Shown piece after piece: positions 1-8,748 of a stretch of DNA of 47,343 nucleotides; positions within the stretch are counted from its first letter, which is position 1, and each line of letters starts with the position of its first letter. Under the pieces are notes generated by a model, which was not told where the DNA came from, did no database searches, and saw nothing but the letters and a program-made list of their open reading frames with translations. Where the stretch lies: assembly GCF_003853645.1 (NCBI RefSeq), contig NZ_QTPO01000060.1, positions 1-47,343 on the forward strand. Reading direction: 5' to 3'. The translations under genes and the position numbers were made by a program. The DNA is from Burkholderia sp. Bp9143. Its GTDB lineage: Bacteria > Pseudomonadota > Gammaproteobacteria > Burkholderiales > Burkholderiaceae.

Positions 1-1200
1 GCTCGGTTCGGGCGGCAGCCTCGCGTCGACGGGTGCGGTCAACCTCGCGGGCACGGGCGCGACGTTCGACGTGAGCGGCGCGTCGGGCGCGCAGACGATC
101 GGCGCATTGTCGGGCGCGGCCGGTGCGAACGTGAACCTCGGCGCGACCGCGCTGACGCTGAACGGCAGCGGCAACGGAATGTTCGGCGGTACGATCGGCG
201 GCACCGGCGCCGTGACGGTCGCGGGCACCGGCACGCAGACGCTGACGGGCGCGAACACCTACACCGGCGGCACGACGATCAACGGCGGCAGCACGCTCGC
301 GCTCGGCGCGGGCGGCAGCCTCGCGTCGGGCAGCACGGTGAACCTCGCGGGCACGGGGGCGACGTTCGATCTGAGCGGCGCATCGGGCGCGCAGACGCTC
401 GGCACGCTGACCGGCACGGCCGGCACGAACGTGAGCCTCGGCGCGAATGCGCTGACGCTGAACGGCAGCGGCAACGGCACGTTCGGCGGCGCGATCGGCG
501 GCACCGGCGGCCTGACGCTCGCGGGCACCGGCACGCAGACGCTGACGGGCGCGAACACGTATACGGGCGGCACGACGATCAACGGCGGCAGCACGCTGGC
601 GCTGGGTGCGGGCGGCAGCCTCGCGTCGACGGGCGCCGTGAATCTCGCCGGCACGGGCGCGACGTTCGACCTGAGCGGCGCGTCGGGCACGCAGACGATT
701 GGGGCGCTGACCGGCACGGCCGGCACGAACGTGAACCTCGGCGCGACTGCGCTGGCACTGAACGGCAGCGGCACCAGTACGTTCGGTGGGGTCATCGGCG
801 GCACCGGCGGCCTGACGCTCGCGGGCACCGGCACGCAGACGCTGACGGGCGCGAACACGTACACCGGCGGCACGACGATCAACGGCGGCAGCACGCTCGC
901 GCTCGGTTCGGGCGGCAGCCTCGCGTCGACGGGTGCGGTCAACCTCGCGGGCACGGGCGCGACGTTCGACGTGAGCGGCGCAGCGGGCGCGCAGACGATC
1001 GGCGCGCTGTCGGGGGCGGCAGGCAGCACCGTGAATCTCGGCGCGAACGCGCTGGCGCTGAACGGCAGCGGCAACGGTACGTTCGGCGGGGTCATCGGCG
1101 GCACCGGCGGCCTGACGGTCGCAGGCACCGGCATTCAGACGCTGACCGGCAGCAACACGTACACGGGCGGCACGACGATCGCCGCCGGCGGCACGCTGCA
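1..1200 (+). repeat. Four tandem 300-bp coding repeats
   Basis: Units starting at 1, 301, 601 and 901 align with a period of exactly 300 bp (100 codons). The first ~81 bases of the units at 1 and 901 are identical, while the units at 301 and 601 differ, which points to recombination or gene conversion among units. More copies may lie upstream of the window. Confidence 0.9.
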
Positions 1201-3100
1201 GCTCGGCAACGGCGGCACGTCGGGCAGCGTGGCCGGCAATGTCGTCGACAACGGTGCACTGATTTTCAACCAGTCCGCCAACGTGACGCTCGCGAGCGTG
1301 CTGTCAGGCACCGGTTCGCTGACCCAGGCCGGCAGCGGACAACTGACGCTGACGGGCACCAATACGCTGAGCGGTCCGACCACCGTCGCCGCGGGCACGC
1401 TCGCCGTCGCCGGCTCGCTCGGCCAGTCGACCGTGACCGTGCAGAACGGCGCGACGCTGACGGGCACCGGCACGATCGGCGGCCTCGTCGTGCAGAGCGG
1501 TGCGTTCGCGGCCGCGTCGCAGCCGGGTGCGGCGCTGAACGTCGCCGGCAACGTCACGTTCCAGCCGGGCTCGACGCTGCAGGTCGCGGTGACGCCGCAG
1601 CAGGGCGGCAGCATCGCGGCGGGCGGAACGGCCACGCTGAACGGCGGCACCGTGCAGGTGCTCGCGAACCAGGCCAGCTTCCAGCAGACCACGAAGTACA
1701 CGATCCTTAGCGCGTCGTCGGGGGGGCGTGGCACGTTTAGCCAGGCCGGCTACCAGCCGACCACGAAGTACACGATCCTCAGCGCGTCGTCGGGGGTGCA
1801 GGGCACGTTCAGCCAGGTGATTTCGAACTACGCGTTCCTGATGCCGACGCTCAGCTACGATCCGGACCACGTGTACCTGCAGCTCGTCGCGAACGGCACG
1901 TCGCTGCCCGATGTCGCGACGACGCCGAACCAGCGCGCGGTCGCGACCGCGATCGGTGCGCTCGGCGCGGGCAACACGCTGTACGACACGGTGCTGACGA
2001 CCGATGCGGCCACCGCGCGCCGGGCCTACGGGATGCTCGACGGCGAACTGCAGGCGAGCCTGAAGAGCATGCTGCTGCTCGACAGCCGCTACGTGCGCGA
2101 GGCCGTGACCGATCGCGTGCGCCAGGGCCTCGCGCCCGGATCGGGGCCGCTCGCCGCGCTGTCGTCGGGCGGCGCCGCATTGTGCGGCGACAACACGGCC
2201 GGTGCGACCGATCCGACGCTGTCGCCGGAACGCCGGATCGGCTCGCGCGAGGGCTGCTACGGCGGCACGCCGTATCAGCCGGTGGTCTGGGGGCAGGCGT
2301 TCGGCGGCCGCAGCCGGCTCGCGGGCGACGACAACGCGTCGACGATCAACCGCAGCATGACGGGCTTTATCGCCGGTGCCGACATGGTGCTCAACGACAA
2401 GTGGCGTGCCGGCCTGGCCGCGGGCGTCACGCACAGCTCGCTCGACAACGGCCAGAGCTCGTCCGCGTCGGTCAACAGCTACTACCTGTCGCTGTACGGC
2501 GGTGCGCAGTACGGCGCGCTCGGCGTGCGCGGCGGGGCGTCGTATACGTGGTACCGGATCAACAGCGACCGCTATCCGGGCTTCGCGGGCTTTTCCGATC
2601 ACGATTCGGCCGGCTACAACGCGAATTCGGCGCAGGTGTTCGGCGAAGTCGGCTACGCGCTGCCGGTCGGGCCGGTCGCGCTCGAACCGTTCGCGGGTCT
2701 GGCCTACGTGAACCTGCACACCGACGGCTATACGGAGAGCGGCGGCGCCGCCGCGCTGCGGGCCGGCGGCCAGACGACCCACGTCGGCTTCTCGACGCTC
2801 GGCCTGCGCGCCGCGTCGCAGCTCGGCACGATCGCGAGCGGCACGTTCACCGCGCGCGGGACGGTCGGCTGGCGGCATGCGTTCGGCAACGTGCGGCCGT
2901 CGTCGGCGTTCACGTTCGCGAACGGCGGCACGTCGTTCCAGGTGTCGGGCGTGCCGATTGCTCGCGACAGCGCGGTGCTCGAGGCGGGCATCGATGCGGC
3001 CATCACGAAGCGCCTGACGCTCGGCCTCACGTTCAGCGGCCAGTACGGCAGCGGCGTGCGCGACAACGCGGTGCTCGGCAATATCCTGTGGAAGTTCTGA
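2..3100 (+). CDS. Autotransporter (type Va), 5' end cut by the window edge
   Basis: Outer-membrane autotransporter. The reading frame is open from base 2, so the signal peptide and part of the passenger lie upstream of the window. The first 1200 bases encode tandem 100-residue units of the PATR-like (autotransporter-associated beta-strand repeat) type, rich in G, T, N, S and A, which should form a beta-helix. A linker (about 1200-2250) includes a 24-residue internal duplication beginning TTKYTILSASSG. The last ~270 residues read as an autotransporter beta-barrel, with alternating aromatic/hydrophobic strands and the terminal strand ILWKF ending in Phe, the signature used for barrel insertion. 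The gene is followed at once by a hairpin terminator. Passenger function (adhesin or other) cannot be told from the sequence. The large opposite-strand frames here are GC-bias shadows. Confidence 0.9.
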   Translation, partial: LGSGGSLASTGAVNLAGTGATFDVSGASGAQTIGALSGAAGANVNLGATALTLNGSGNGMFGGTIGGTGAVTVAGTGTQTLTGANTYTGGTTINGGSTLALGAGGSLASGSTVNLAGTGATFDLSGASGAQTLGTLTGTAGTNVSLGANALTLNGSGNGTFGGAIGGTGGLTLAGTGTQTLTGANTYTGGTTINGGSTLALGAGGSLASTGAVNLAGTGATFDLSGASGTQTIGALTGTAGTNVNLGATALALNGSGTSTFGGVIGGTGGLTLAGTGTQTLTGANTYTGGTTINGGSTLALGSGGSLASTGAVNLAGTGATFDVSGAAGAQTIGALSGAAGSTVNLGANALALNGSGNGTFGGVIGGTGGLTVAGTGIQTLTGSNTYTGGTTIAAGGTLQLGNGGTSGSVAGNVVDNGALIFNQSANVTLASVLSGTGSLTQAGSGQLTLTGTNTLSGPTTVAAGTLAVAGSLGQSTVTVQNGATLTGTGTIGGLVVQSGAFAAASQPGAALNVAGNVTFQPGSTLQVAVTPQQGGSIAAGGTATLNGGTVQVLANQASFQQTTKYTILSASSGGRGTFSQAGYQPTTKYTILSASSGVQGTFSQVISNYAFLMPTLSYDPDHVYLQLVANGTSLPDVATTPNQRAVATAIGALGAGNTLYDTVLTTDAATARRAYGMLDGELQASLKSMLLLDSRYVREAVTDRVRQGLAPGSGPLAALSSGGAALCGDNTAGATDPTLSPERRIGSREGCYGGTPYQPVVWGQAFGGRSRLAGDDNASTINRSMTGFIAGADMVLNDKWRAGLAAGVTHSSLDNGQSSSASVNSYYLSLYGGAQYGALGVRGGASYTWYRINSDRYPGFAGFSDHDSAGYNANSAQVFGEVGYALPVGPVALEPFAGLAYVNLHTDGYTESGGAAALRAGGQTTHVGFSTLGLRAASQLGTIASGTFTARGTVGWRHAFGNVRPSSAFTFANGGTSFQVSGVPIARDSAVLEAGIDAAITKRLTLGLTFSGQYGSGVRDNAVLGNILWKF
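1688..1831 (+). repeat. 72-bp direct duplication in the autotransporter linker
   Basis: The segment beginning ACCACGAAGTACACGATCC at 1688 recurs at 1760, exactly 72 bp (24 codons) later. It gives two copies of TTKYTILSASSG..GTFSQ with a few substitutions. The frame is kept. Confidence 0.85.
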
Positions 3101-3121
3101 GCGGCGCCCGATGTGCCTGTG

Positions 3122-3169
3122 CGCGACACCACGCGGCGACGGCAACGTCGCAGGGTGTCGCGTCTTTTT
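3122..3169 (+). terminator. Rho-independent terminator of the autotransporter gene
   Basis: Perfect 9-bp outer stem CGCGACACC (3122-3130) / GGTGTCGCG (3154-3162), with an inner stem GCGACG/CGTCGC closing a GCAA loop, followed by TCTTTTT. Confidence 0.85.
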
Positions 3170-3256
3170 CGGCGCTGCGCGCCTCCCTCGTTCTGGCCTA
3201 TCCTGTGCGAAACACGCGACGCGCGCCGCGCGTTGCGTCTCGACACAGGAGCACCG

Positions 3257-5482
3257 ATGCCGAATCACGCCGAAGCCACCACGACGCAGGCGCCGCAAGT
3301 CGCGCCGGTCCCCCCGACCCGGGTGTCGGGCCCCGCATTCATCGCACCCGAAGCCGACCCGCAGGCGCTCGCGCGCAACAACCAGTACGTATTGAAATCC
3401 GGCGACGCGTTCGTCGTCAGCGACGCGCTCGGCGACATCGGCGGCCGTGACGACGGCCTGTTCGTCGACGACATGCGCGTGCTGTCGACCTGGCGTCTGA
3501 CCTTCGGCGGCCGCGCGCCGTCGCTGCTGTCGGGCGCGACGAGCGCGGACAACGCGTCGTTCACCGCGCACCTGACGAACCGCCCGCTGCCGCCGCTGGG
3601 CGGCCACGAGACGCCCGAGGGCGTGATCCACATCGAACGGATGCGCGTGCTCGCGGGCGACGTGCTGTACGAAGCGCTGACGCTGACGAACTATGGCGCG
3701 AGCGAGGCCGAGGTGCCGCTGTCGCTGTCGTTCGCGGCGGACTTCAAGGACATGTTCGAAGTGCGCGGCACGCAGCGCCCGACGCGCGGCACGGTGGTCG
3801 TGCCGCGCGTCGACGCCGGTGCGGTGCGGCTGCGCTACGACGGCCTCGACAAGGTCGAGCGCAACGTGACCGTGCATTTCTCGCCGGCGCCCGACGCGCT
3901 GTCGGTCGATCGCGCCGATTACACGCTGACGATCGCCGCGCAGGCGTGCGTGTCGATCTATCTGACCGTCGACGCGACCCTCGGCCCGGCACACCACGGC
4001 GAGGGCCCGGGTTGCGGGCGCGTCGCGCTGCGCACCGCGCTCGTCGGCGTGCATCGCGAGATGCGTTCGCGACGCGAGTCGATGGCGCGCGTGAACACCG
4101 GCAATCCGCTGTTCGATGCGTGGCTCGACCGGTCGCTCGCGGATCTCGGGCTGCTCACGACGCAGCTCGACACCGGGCCGTATCCGTATGCGGGCATTCC
4201 GTGGTTCTCGACGCCGTTTGGCCGCGACGCGGTGATCACGTCGCTGCAGATGCTGTGGCTGCAGCCGTCGCTCGCGCGCGGCGTGCTGCGCTTTCTCGCG
4301 GAGCACCAGGCGCGCGAGACGTCCGCGTTCCGCGATGCGGAGCCCGGCAAGATCATGCACGAGTTCCGCCGCAGCGAGATGGCCGCGACGGGCGAGGTGC
4401 CGTTCGCGCTGTATTACGGCGGCGTCGACACGACCCCGCTGTTCATCGTGCTCGCGGGCGCGTACGTCGAACACACCGGCGACGATGCGCTGATCGACGA
4501 GCTATGGCCCGCGCTCGAGCGCGCCGCGCGGTGGGTGACCGACAAGTGCGACCGCAATCCGTACGGACTGCTCGATTACCAGCGCACGTCGGAGCGCGGT
4601 CTCGCGAACCAGGGCTGGAAAGACAGCCACGATTCGGTGTTTCACGCGGACGGCCGTTTTCCCGACGGCCCGATCGCACTCGTCGAAGTGCAGGCGTATG
4701 CGTGCGCGGCGCTCGATGCGATGTCGATGTGCTCGCACCGGCGCGGCCACGCGGCCGACGCGACGCGCTATGCGCTGCGCGCGAAGACGCTGCGCGACCA
4801 GGTCGAAGCGCTGTTCTGGATGCCGGAAGGCCAGTTCTACGGGATCGCGCTCGACGGTCACGGCGATCTGTGCCACGTGCTGGCGTCGAACGCGGGCCAT
4901 CTGCTCGCGTTCGGGCTGCCCGACGCCGAGCGCGGCGCGGCGGTCGCCGGCGTGCTCGGCTCGACGCTGTTCCAGACGGGCTGGGGCGTCCGCACGCTCG
5001 CCGCCGGCCAGCCGCGCTTCAACCCGATGGCCTATCACAACGGTTCGGTATGGCCGCACGACAATGCGCTGATCGCGCGCGGGCTCGCGCGCTACGGCGA
5101 CAAGACCGCCGCGGTGAACCTGCTGCGTGCGCTGTTCGAAGCCGCGGTCAGCTTCGAGATGCGGCTGCCGGAGCTGTTCTGCGGGTTCCCGCGCCGGCGC
5201 GGCGAACCGCCGACGGCCTATCCGGTCGCGTGCCTGCCGCAGGCGTGGGCGGCCGGTGCGCCGTTCATGATGCTGCAGGCGTGTCTCGGCGTGAGCGTCG
5301 ATGCGGCGCGCCACGAGGTGCGCGTCGAGCGCCCGGCGCTGCCCGAAGGCGTCGACTGGCTGCGCATCGACGAGCTGCGGGTCGGCGACGAAACCGTATC
5401 GCTGACGTTCCGGCGCGTCGACGGCCAGGTGATCGCGTCGGCGGCGCAGCCGGGGCGGGTGAAGGTGGTCGCGGTGCTGTAG
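3257..5482 (+). CDS. Glycogen-debranching-type amylo-alpha-1,6-glucosidase family protein
   Basis: 741-residue cytoplasmic protein. The N-terminal ~270 residues resemble the N-terminal domain of bacterial glycogen debranching enzymes (LKSGDAFVVSDALGDIGG, GLFVDDMRVL). The C-terminal part is an (alpha/alpha)6-type catalytic domain (WFSTPFGRDAVITS, GWKDSHDSVF, AYHNGSVWPHDNALIARG). The family hydrolyses alpha-1,6 branch points or related oligosaccharide links; the exact substrate is not evident. The ATG at 3257 is chosen because ACAGGAG lies just upstream; the open frame extends further 5' but without a ribosome site. It is a single gene between the autotransporter terminator and a small protein gene, with no glycogen operon partners visible. 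Confidence 0.85.
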   Translation: MPNHAEATTTQAPQVAPVPPTRVSGPAFIAPEADPQALARNNQYVLKSGDAFVVSDALGDIGGRDDGLFVDDMRVLSTWRLTFGGRAPSLLSGATSADNASFTAHLTNRPLPPLGGHETPEGVIHIERMRVLAGDVLYEALTLTNYGASEAEVPLSLSFAADFKDMFEVRGTQRPTRGTVVVPRVDAGAVRLRYDGLDKVERNVTVHFSPAPDALSVDRADYTLTIAAQACVSIYLTVDATLGPAHHGEGPGCGRVALRTALVGVHREMRSRRESMARVNTGNPLFDAWLDRSLADLGLLTTQLDTGPYPYAGIPWFSTPFGRDAVITSLQMLWLQPSLARGVLRFLAEHQARETSAFRDAEPGKIMHEFRRSEMAATGEVPFALYYGGVDTTPLFIVLAGAYVEHTGDDALIDELWPALERAARWVTDKCDRNPYGLLDYQRTSERGLANQGWKDSHDSVFHADGRFPDGPIALVEVQAYACAALDAMSMCSHRRGHAADATRYALRAKTLRDQVEALFWMPEGQFYGIALDGHGDLCHVLASNAGHLLAFGLPDAERGAAVAGVLGSTLFQTGWGVRTLAAGQPRFNPMAYHNGSVWPHDNALIARGLARYGDKTAAVNLLRALFEAAVSFEMRLPELFCGFPRRRGEPPTAYPVACLPQAWAAGAPFMMLQACLGVSVDAARHEVRVERPALPEGVDWLRIDELRVGDETVSLTFRRVDGQVIASAAQPGRVKVVAVL

Positions 5483-5490
5483 CGCATGCG

Positions 5491-5534
5491 GCTGCGCGGA
5501 CATTGCGCAATGTCGCGCCACGTCCGCGCGCAGC
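5491..5534. terminator. Hairpin after the debranching enzyme gene
   Basis: Imperfect inverted repeat GCTGCGCGGAC / GTCCGCGCGCAGC within 55 bp of the stop codon. There is no T-run, so factor-independent termination is unproven. Confidence 0.4.
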
Positions 5535-5582
5535 GGCATAGAATCGTGACATGACCCTTGAACGATGGCGGAGGCACCTACG

Positions 5583-5834
5583 ATGACGACCGACAATCGG
5601 CCCGACGACGGCGAGCAGAAGCTCGAGAATCTGGAAGCGGCGGTCGACCACCTGCACAAGTCGATCGAGTCGCAGAGCATCGCGGCGGGTGCGGCGAAGG
5701 GCATCCTGTTCAGCCTGATCGAAACACTCGGCGCGCTGATCGGCGATCCCGACCTGCCCGAACATGCGCGCTCGGGCTACGAGGCACTGCGCGACAAGGC
5801 GCGCGAATTGCGCGGCGGGCTCGACCGGCATTGA
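5583..5834 (+). CDS. Small hypothetical helical protein (83 aa)
   Basis: Acidic, probably soluble helical protein beginning MTTDNRPDDGEQK and ending RELRGGLDRH. The start at 5583 is preceded by GGAGG with 8-nt spacing; an upstream in-frame ATG at 5565 has no such site. The sequence has no signal peptide or membrane segment and no motif I recognise. Amphipathic stretches (ENLEAAVDHLHKSIESQ) suggest a helical bundle or oligomer. A 13-bp perfect hairpin follows the stop codon, so it is probably monocistronic. Function unknown. Confidence 0.7.
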   Translation: MTTDNRPDDGEQKLENLEAAVDHLHKSIESQSIAAGAAKGILFSLIETLGALIGDPDLPEHARSGYEALRDKARELRGGLDRH

Positions 5835-5840
5835 TGAGCC

Positions 5841-5882
5841 GGCAGCACCGGCGTCGGCCGCACGGCCCGCGCCGGTGCTGCC
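5841..5882. terminator. Perfect 13-bp hairpin downstream of the small protein gene
   Basis: GGCAGCACCGGCG (5841-5853) pairs perfectly with CGCCGGTGCTGCC (5870-5882). No T-tract follows. It sits 7 bp after the stop codon, a typical terminator position in GC-rich genomes. Confidence 0.55.
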
Positions 5883-5915
5883 CAATCCTGCGCGGCGCGC
5901 ACAAAACCCCGTGTG

Positions 5916-5983
5916 CTCAACGAGTTAGCCGGCCGGTACGCAGGATATCCACAAGCTTGCCAACACAATCTGTGGAGAACCGG
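5916..5983 (+). repeat. DnaA-box-pair repeat, copy 1
   Basis: Begins CTCAACGAGTTAG; TATCCACA at 5946, core CTTGCCAACACAATC, TGTGG at 5971. The 30-bp (CTCAA to TATCC) and 25-bp (TATCC to TGTGG) spacings match all other copies. Lies in the 497-bp gene-free stretch between the small protein gene and penR. Confidence 0.85.
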
Positions 5984-6100
5984 CCTGCCCCGAACCGGAC
6001 GCAGAGTGCGCCCCTGCGAGGTCGCAAACGATGCCGCGCCGTTGACCTGCCGGGCCCGATCTACTGAATCTTCTTTTGTATCAGGATGTTACGTGTCACA

Positions 6101-6148
6101 TTGGCGGAATATCCACAGGCTTGCCAACAAAATCTGTGGATAAGTCTG
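6101..6148 (+). repeat. DnaA-box-pair repeat, copy 2 (5' half absent)
   Basis: TATCCACA at 6110 and TGTGGATA from 6135 form perfect 8-bp inverted arms around the CTTGCCAACA core. The right arm (TGTGGATAA, 6135-6143) is the exact complement of the consensus DnaA box TTATCCACA. The ATCAA..TTAG 5' module is not recognisable here. Confidence 0.85.
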
Positions 6149-6256
6149 ACGTGATTGCTTCTTCAGGGTTGAGGATCCCGCGTGCGGCGGCCGGTGCGTC
6201 GAATCCCGTGCGCACCGGCTGCCCGATGCGTGAGTCGTCACCGTAAATCGTGCACG

Positions 6257-6323
6257 ATCAACGAGTTAGGTCCCGCGTACCCAGGATATCCACATCCTTG
6301 CCAACACAATCTGTGGACAAGCA
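6257..6323 (+). repeat. DnaA-box-pair repeat, copy 3
   Basis: ATCAACGAGTTAGG at 6257, TATCCACA at 6287, core CTTGCCAACACAATC, TGTGG at 6312, then ACAAG. Ends only about 9 bp from the penR stop codon. Confidence 0.85.
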
Positions 6324-6331
6324 GGGCCTCA

Positions 6332-7222
6332 TCAATCGACCGGCGCCGCGTCGGCCGCTTCCGCAACGATCCAGTCGCGAAACAGCGTCATCGCCGGCGT
6401 GAGCGGCTTCGACTTCAGCGACGTGAGCCAGTAGCCGCCCGTGCGCACGTCGATGTCGAACGGCCGCGCGAGCAGGCCGAGCTGCAGTTCGCGCGCGAAC
6501 ATGCAGGCCGGCGCGAGCGCGACGCCTGCGCCCTGCATCGCGGCCTCGACCATCAGCCGCGACGAATCGAACACGGGCCCGTTCACCGCCCACGGTTCGA
6601 GCTGCGCGGCGTCGAACCAGCCGAGCCATTCGTCGGTGCGGTACGAGCGCAGCAGCGTTTCGTTCGCGAGATCGGCCGGCCGCGCGAGGCGCCGCGCGAT
6701 CTCCGGCGCGCACAGCGCGGTGAGCGGTGCGTCGAGCAGCCGCTCGTTGCGCGTCGCCGGCCAGTTGCCTTCCCCGAAGCGGATCGCGAAATCGAGGCCC
6801 TCGGCCGCGAGGTCGACGACGTTGTTGTTGGTCCGCAGCCGCAGCTCGACGAACGGGTGGGTATCGCCGAAGTGCTTCAGCCGTGGCATTAGCCAGCCTA
6901 TGGCAAAGGTGCCGACCGCACCGAGCGTCAGCACCTCGTGGAAGCGCCCGCCCTCGAACTGCTTGAGCACGGTTTCGATCCGGCTGAACGCGTCGCTGAG
7001 CACCGGCAGCAGCGCGCGTCCTTCGTCGGTGAGCCCGAGGCCGCGCGGCAGTCGGGTGAACAGGGCACAGCCGAGCCGCTCCTCGAGCGAGCGCACCTGC
7101 TGGCTCACGGCAGCCTGCGTCACGCTCAGCTCGAGGCCGGCGCGCGTGAAGTTCAGGTGGCGCGCCGACGATTCGAACGCGCGCAAGGCATTCAGCGGAA
7201 GATGAGGGCGGAGCTTAGTCAT
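6332..7222 (-). CDS. penR: LysR-family regulator of the beta-lactamase (PenR/AmpR type)
   Basis: 296-residue LysR-type regulator. Residues ~8-67 form the winged helix-turn-helix (NALRAFESSARHLNFTRAG, SVTQAAVSQQVRSLEERLG). The rest is the effector-binding domain with the AmpR-like stretch TLGAVGTFAIGWLMPRL. It is transcribed divergently from the class A beta-lactamase with a 117-bp shared intergenic region, the classic ampR/penR-bla layout in which the regulator activates the enzyme in response to muropeptides (family knowledge). The ATG at 7222 gives a full-length LTTR. A repeat element abuts its 3' end. Assignment to PenR rests on context plus sequence type and is strong; the effector is inferred. 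Confidence 0.85.
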   Translation of the reverse strand: MTKLRPHLPLNALRAFESSARHLNFTRAGLELSVTQAAVSQQVRSLEERLGCALFTRLPRGLGLTDEGRALLPVLSDAFSRIETVLKQFEGGRFHEVLTLGAVGTFAIGWLMPRLKHFGDTHPFVELRLRTNNNVVDLAAEGLDFAIRFGEGNWPATRNERLLDAPLTALCAPEIARRLARPADLANETLLRSYRTDEWLGWFDAAQLEPWAVNGPVFDSSRLMVEAAMQGAGVALAPACMFARELQLGLLARPFDIDVRTGGYWLTSLKSKPLTPAMTLFRDWIVAEAADAAPVD

Positions 7223-7339
7223 AAGAATTTCTTGTGTCAGCGCTCAATTATCGTTGCTTGTCAGGCAACCGTAAAGTCACGATAGTGCTGTCTCGCCGGC
7301 CGGCCGTTCCGTATCCATTCCACCACGAGAGACACGACA
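7223..7339. promoter_or_regulatory. Divergent penR/penA control region with LysR-type dyad
   Basis: Contains the interrupted dyad TTGCTTGTCAGGCAA (7254-7268), whose inner 13 bases fit the T-N11-A LysR consensus. It is the only obvious LTTR-like site between the two starts and is a candidate PenR site. Confidence 0.55.
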
Positions 7340-8233
7340 ATGACCTACTCATCGCAACGTCGAACCCTGTTGCTGGCCGCCGCGACGGCGCCGCTCGTCC
7401 TGACCGTCACCGCATGCGCGTCGCAGCCGGCCGTCGGGCAGGACGTTTCGTCCGCGACGTCGTTTGCCGCGCTCGAGCGCGCGGCGGGCGGCCGTCTCGG
7501 CGTGTGCGCGATCGACACCGCGAGCGGCCGGCGTGCGCAGCATCGCGCGGACGAGCGCTTCCCGTTCTGCAGCACGTTCAAGGCGATGCTGAGTGCGGCG
7601 GTGCTCGCGCAGAGCGTCGAGCGTCCGGGGTTGCTGCAGCAGCGTGTGACGGTTGCGCAGTCCGATCTCGTGAACTACTCGCCGGTGTCGGGCAAGCATG
7701 TCGGCACCGGGATGACCGTCGCCGAGTTGTGCGAGGCGGCGATCCAGTACAGCGACAACTCGGCCGCGAACCTGGCGATGAAGCTGATCGGCGGGCCGGC
7801 GGCTGTGACCGCGTATGCACGCTCGATCGGCGACGACGCGTTCCGCCTCGATCGCTGGGAGACTGAACTGAACACGGCGTTGCCTGGCGATTTGCGCGAC
7901 ACGACGACGCCGGCCGCGATGGCCGCGAGCATGCGCGTGCTCACGCTCGGCGATGCGCTGCCGCCCGCGCAGCGTGCGCAGCTCGTCGCCTGGCTGCGCG
8001 GCAACAAGGTCGGCGACAAGCGGATTCGCGCGGGCGTGCCGGCCGGGTGGCAGGTGGCCGACAAGACCGGCACCGGCGACTACGGGACGACGAACGACGC
8101 TGGCGTGATCTGGCCGCGGTCGCGCGCGCCGATCGTGCTGGTCGTGTACTACACGCAGGCGCGTGCCGATGCGAAGGCGAAGGACGACGTGATCGCGGCC
8201 GCCGCGCGCATCGCGGTCGCGGCGTTCGCCTGA
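7340..8233 (+). CDS. penA: Class A beta-lactamase, PenA family
   Basis: 297-residue serine beta-lactamase. All class A motifs are present: C77-S78-T79-F80-K81 (SxxK, nucleophile S78), S138-D139-N140, the omega-loop RWETELN with E174 as general base, and K242-T243-G244. The N-terminus has twin arginines (QRRTL) and a hydrophobic stretch ending in the lipobox-like VTAC (Cys26), so Tat export and lipid anchoring are likely, as reported for related Burkholderia Pen enzymes. It hydrolyses penicillins and some cephalosporins in the periplasm. The Cys before the nucleophile is usual in this family. It is induced through the divergent LysR gene. Variants with altered spectrum cannot be judged without standard numbering alignment. 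Confidence 0.93.
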   Translation: MTYSSQRRTLLLAAATAPLVLTVTACASQPAVGQDVSSATSFAALERAAGGRLGVCAIDTASGRRAQHRADERFPFCSTFKAMLSAAVLAQSVERPGLLQQRVTVAQSDLVNYSPVSGKHVGTGMTVAELCEAAIQYSDNSAANLAMKLIGGPAAVTAYARSIGDDAFRLDRWETELNTALPGDLRDTTTPAAMAASMRVLTLGDALPPAQRAQLVAWLRGNKVGDKRIRAGVPAGWQVADKTGTGDYGTTNDAGVIWPRSRAPIVLVVYYTQARADAKAKDDVIAAAARIAVAAFA

Positions 8234-8258
8234 GCGGGCGGCGCGGCGGGCGTTCATC

Positions 8259-8282
8259 GATGGATGGATGGATGGATGGATG
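8259..8282. repeat. Tetranucleotide tract (GATG)6
   Basis: Six perfect GATG units 25 bp after the penA stop codon. No gene spans it, so a phase-variation role is not supported. Confidence 0.9.
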
Positions 8283-8326
8283 CATGCCGTGCCGCAGTCG
8301 TGACCGGCATGTCGAAACGTTGTGCG

Positions 8327-8393
8327 ATCAACGACTTAGGTCACGCATGCTCAGGATATCCACATGCTTGCCAACAAAAATTGTGGACAAGCC
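8327..8393 (+). repeat. DnaA-box-pair repeat, copy 4
   Basis: ATCAACGACTTAGG at 8327, TATCCACA at 8357, core CTTGCCAACA, TGTGG at 8382, ACAAG. First copy on the penA side. Confidence 0.85.
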
Positions 8394-8458
8394 CGCGAGC
8401 GGTGGCGTTCATCGCGAAGCGGGCGCGGTGCCGGCGTGCTGCAGGCCTGCGTGCACGG

Positions 8459-8554
8459 TTCGAGGCGGCGCGGACAAAGTCTTTCGGATCAAGCGTTTGA
8501 GCATGGTATGCGCAGGCTATCCACACGCTTGCCAACACAATCTGTGGACAAGCG
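8459..8554 (+). repeat. DnaA-box-pair repeat, copy 5 (extended form)
   Basis: ATCAA at 8488, TATCCACA at 8518, TGTGG at 8543. An extra ~29 bp upstream, including GCGGCGCGGACAAAGTCTTT, is shared only with copy 6, so these two derive from a recent duplication. Confidence 0.85.
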
Positions 8555-8630
8555 GCGTGGCGCGCGTGACATGTGGTCTGTCGGGTCGCATGACGATGCG
8601 CGAACGGCGCTTTGCCCGTCGCGTGCCGCA

Positions 8631-8726
8631 TTCGAAGCGGCGCGGACAAAGTCTTTCGGATCAAGCGCTTGGTCGCGGTATGCGCAGGCTATCCACATGC
8701 TTGCCAACACAATCTGTGGACAAGCC
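8631..8726 (+). repeat. DnaA-box-pair repeat, copy 6 (extended form)
   Basis: ATCAA at 8660, TATCCACA at 8690, TGTGG at 8715. Near-identical to copy 5 over about 96 bp at an offset of 172 bp. Confidence 0.85.
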
Positions 8727-8748
8727 TGCGAGTTTGCCTGCCCGATGA

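Noticed and set aside
1304..4474. 1056-codon open frame on the minus strand
   Set aside because: Arg/His/Ala-rich composition, overlaps two clear plus-strand genes; a GC-bias shadow.
8259..8282. Phase-variable tract
   Set aside because: The GATG repeat is outside any gene and not in a recognisable promoter.
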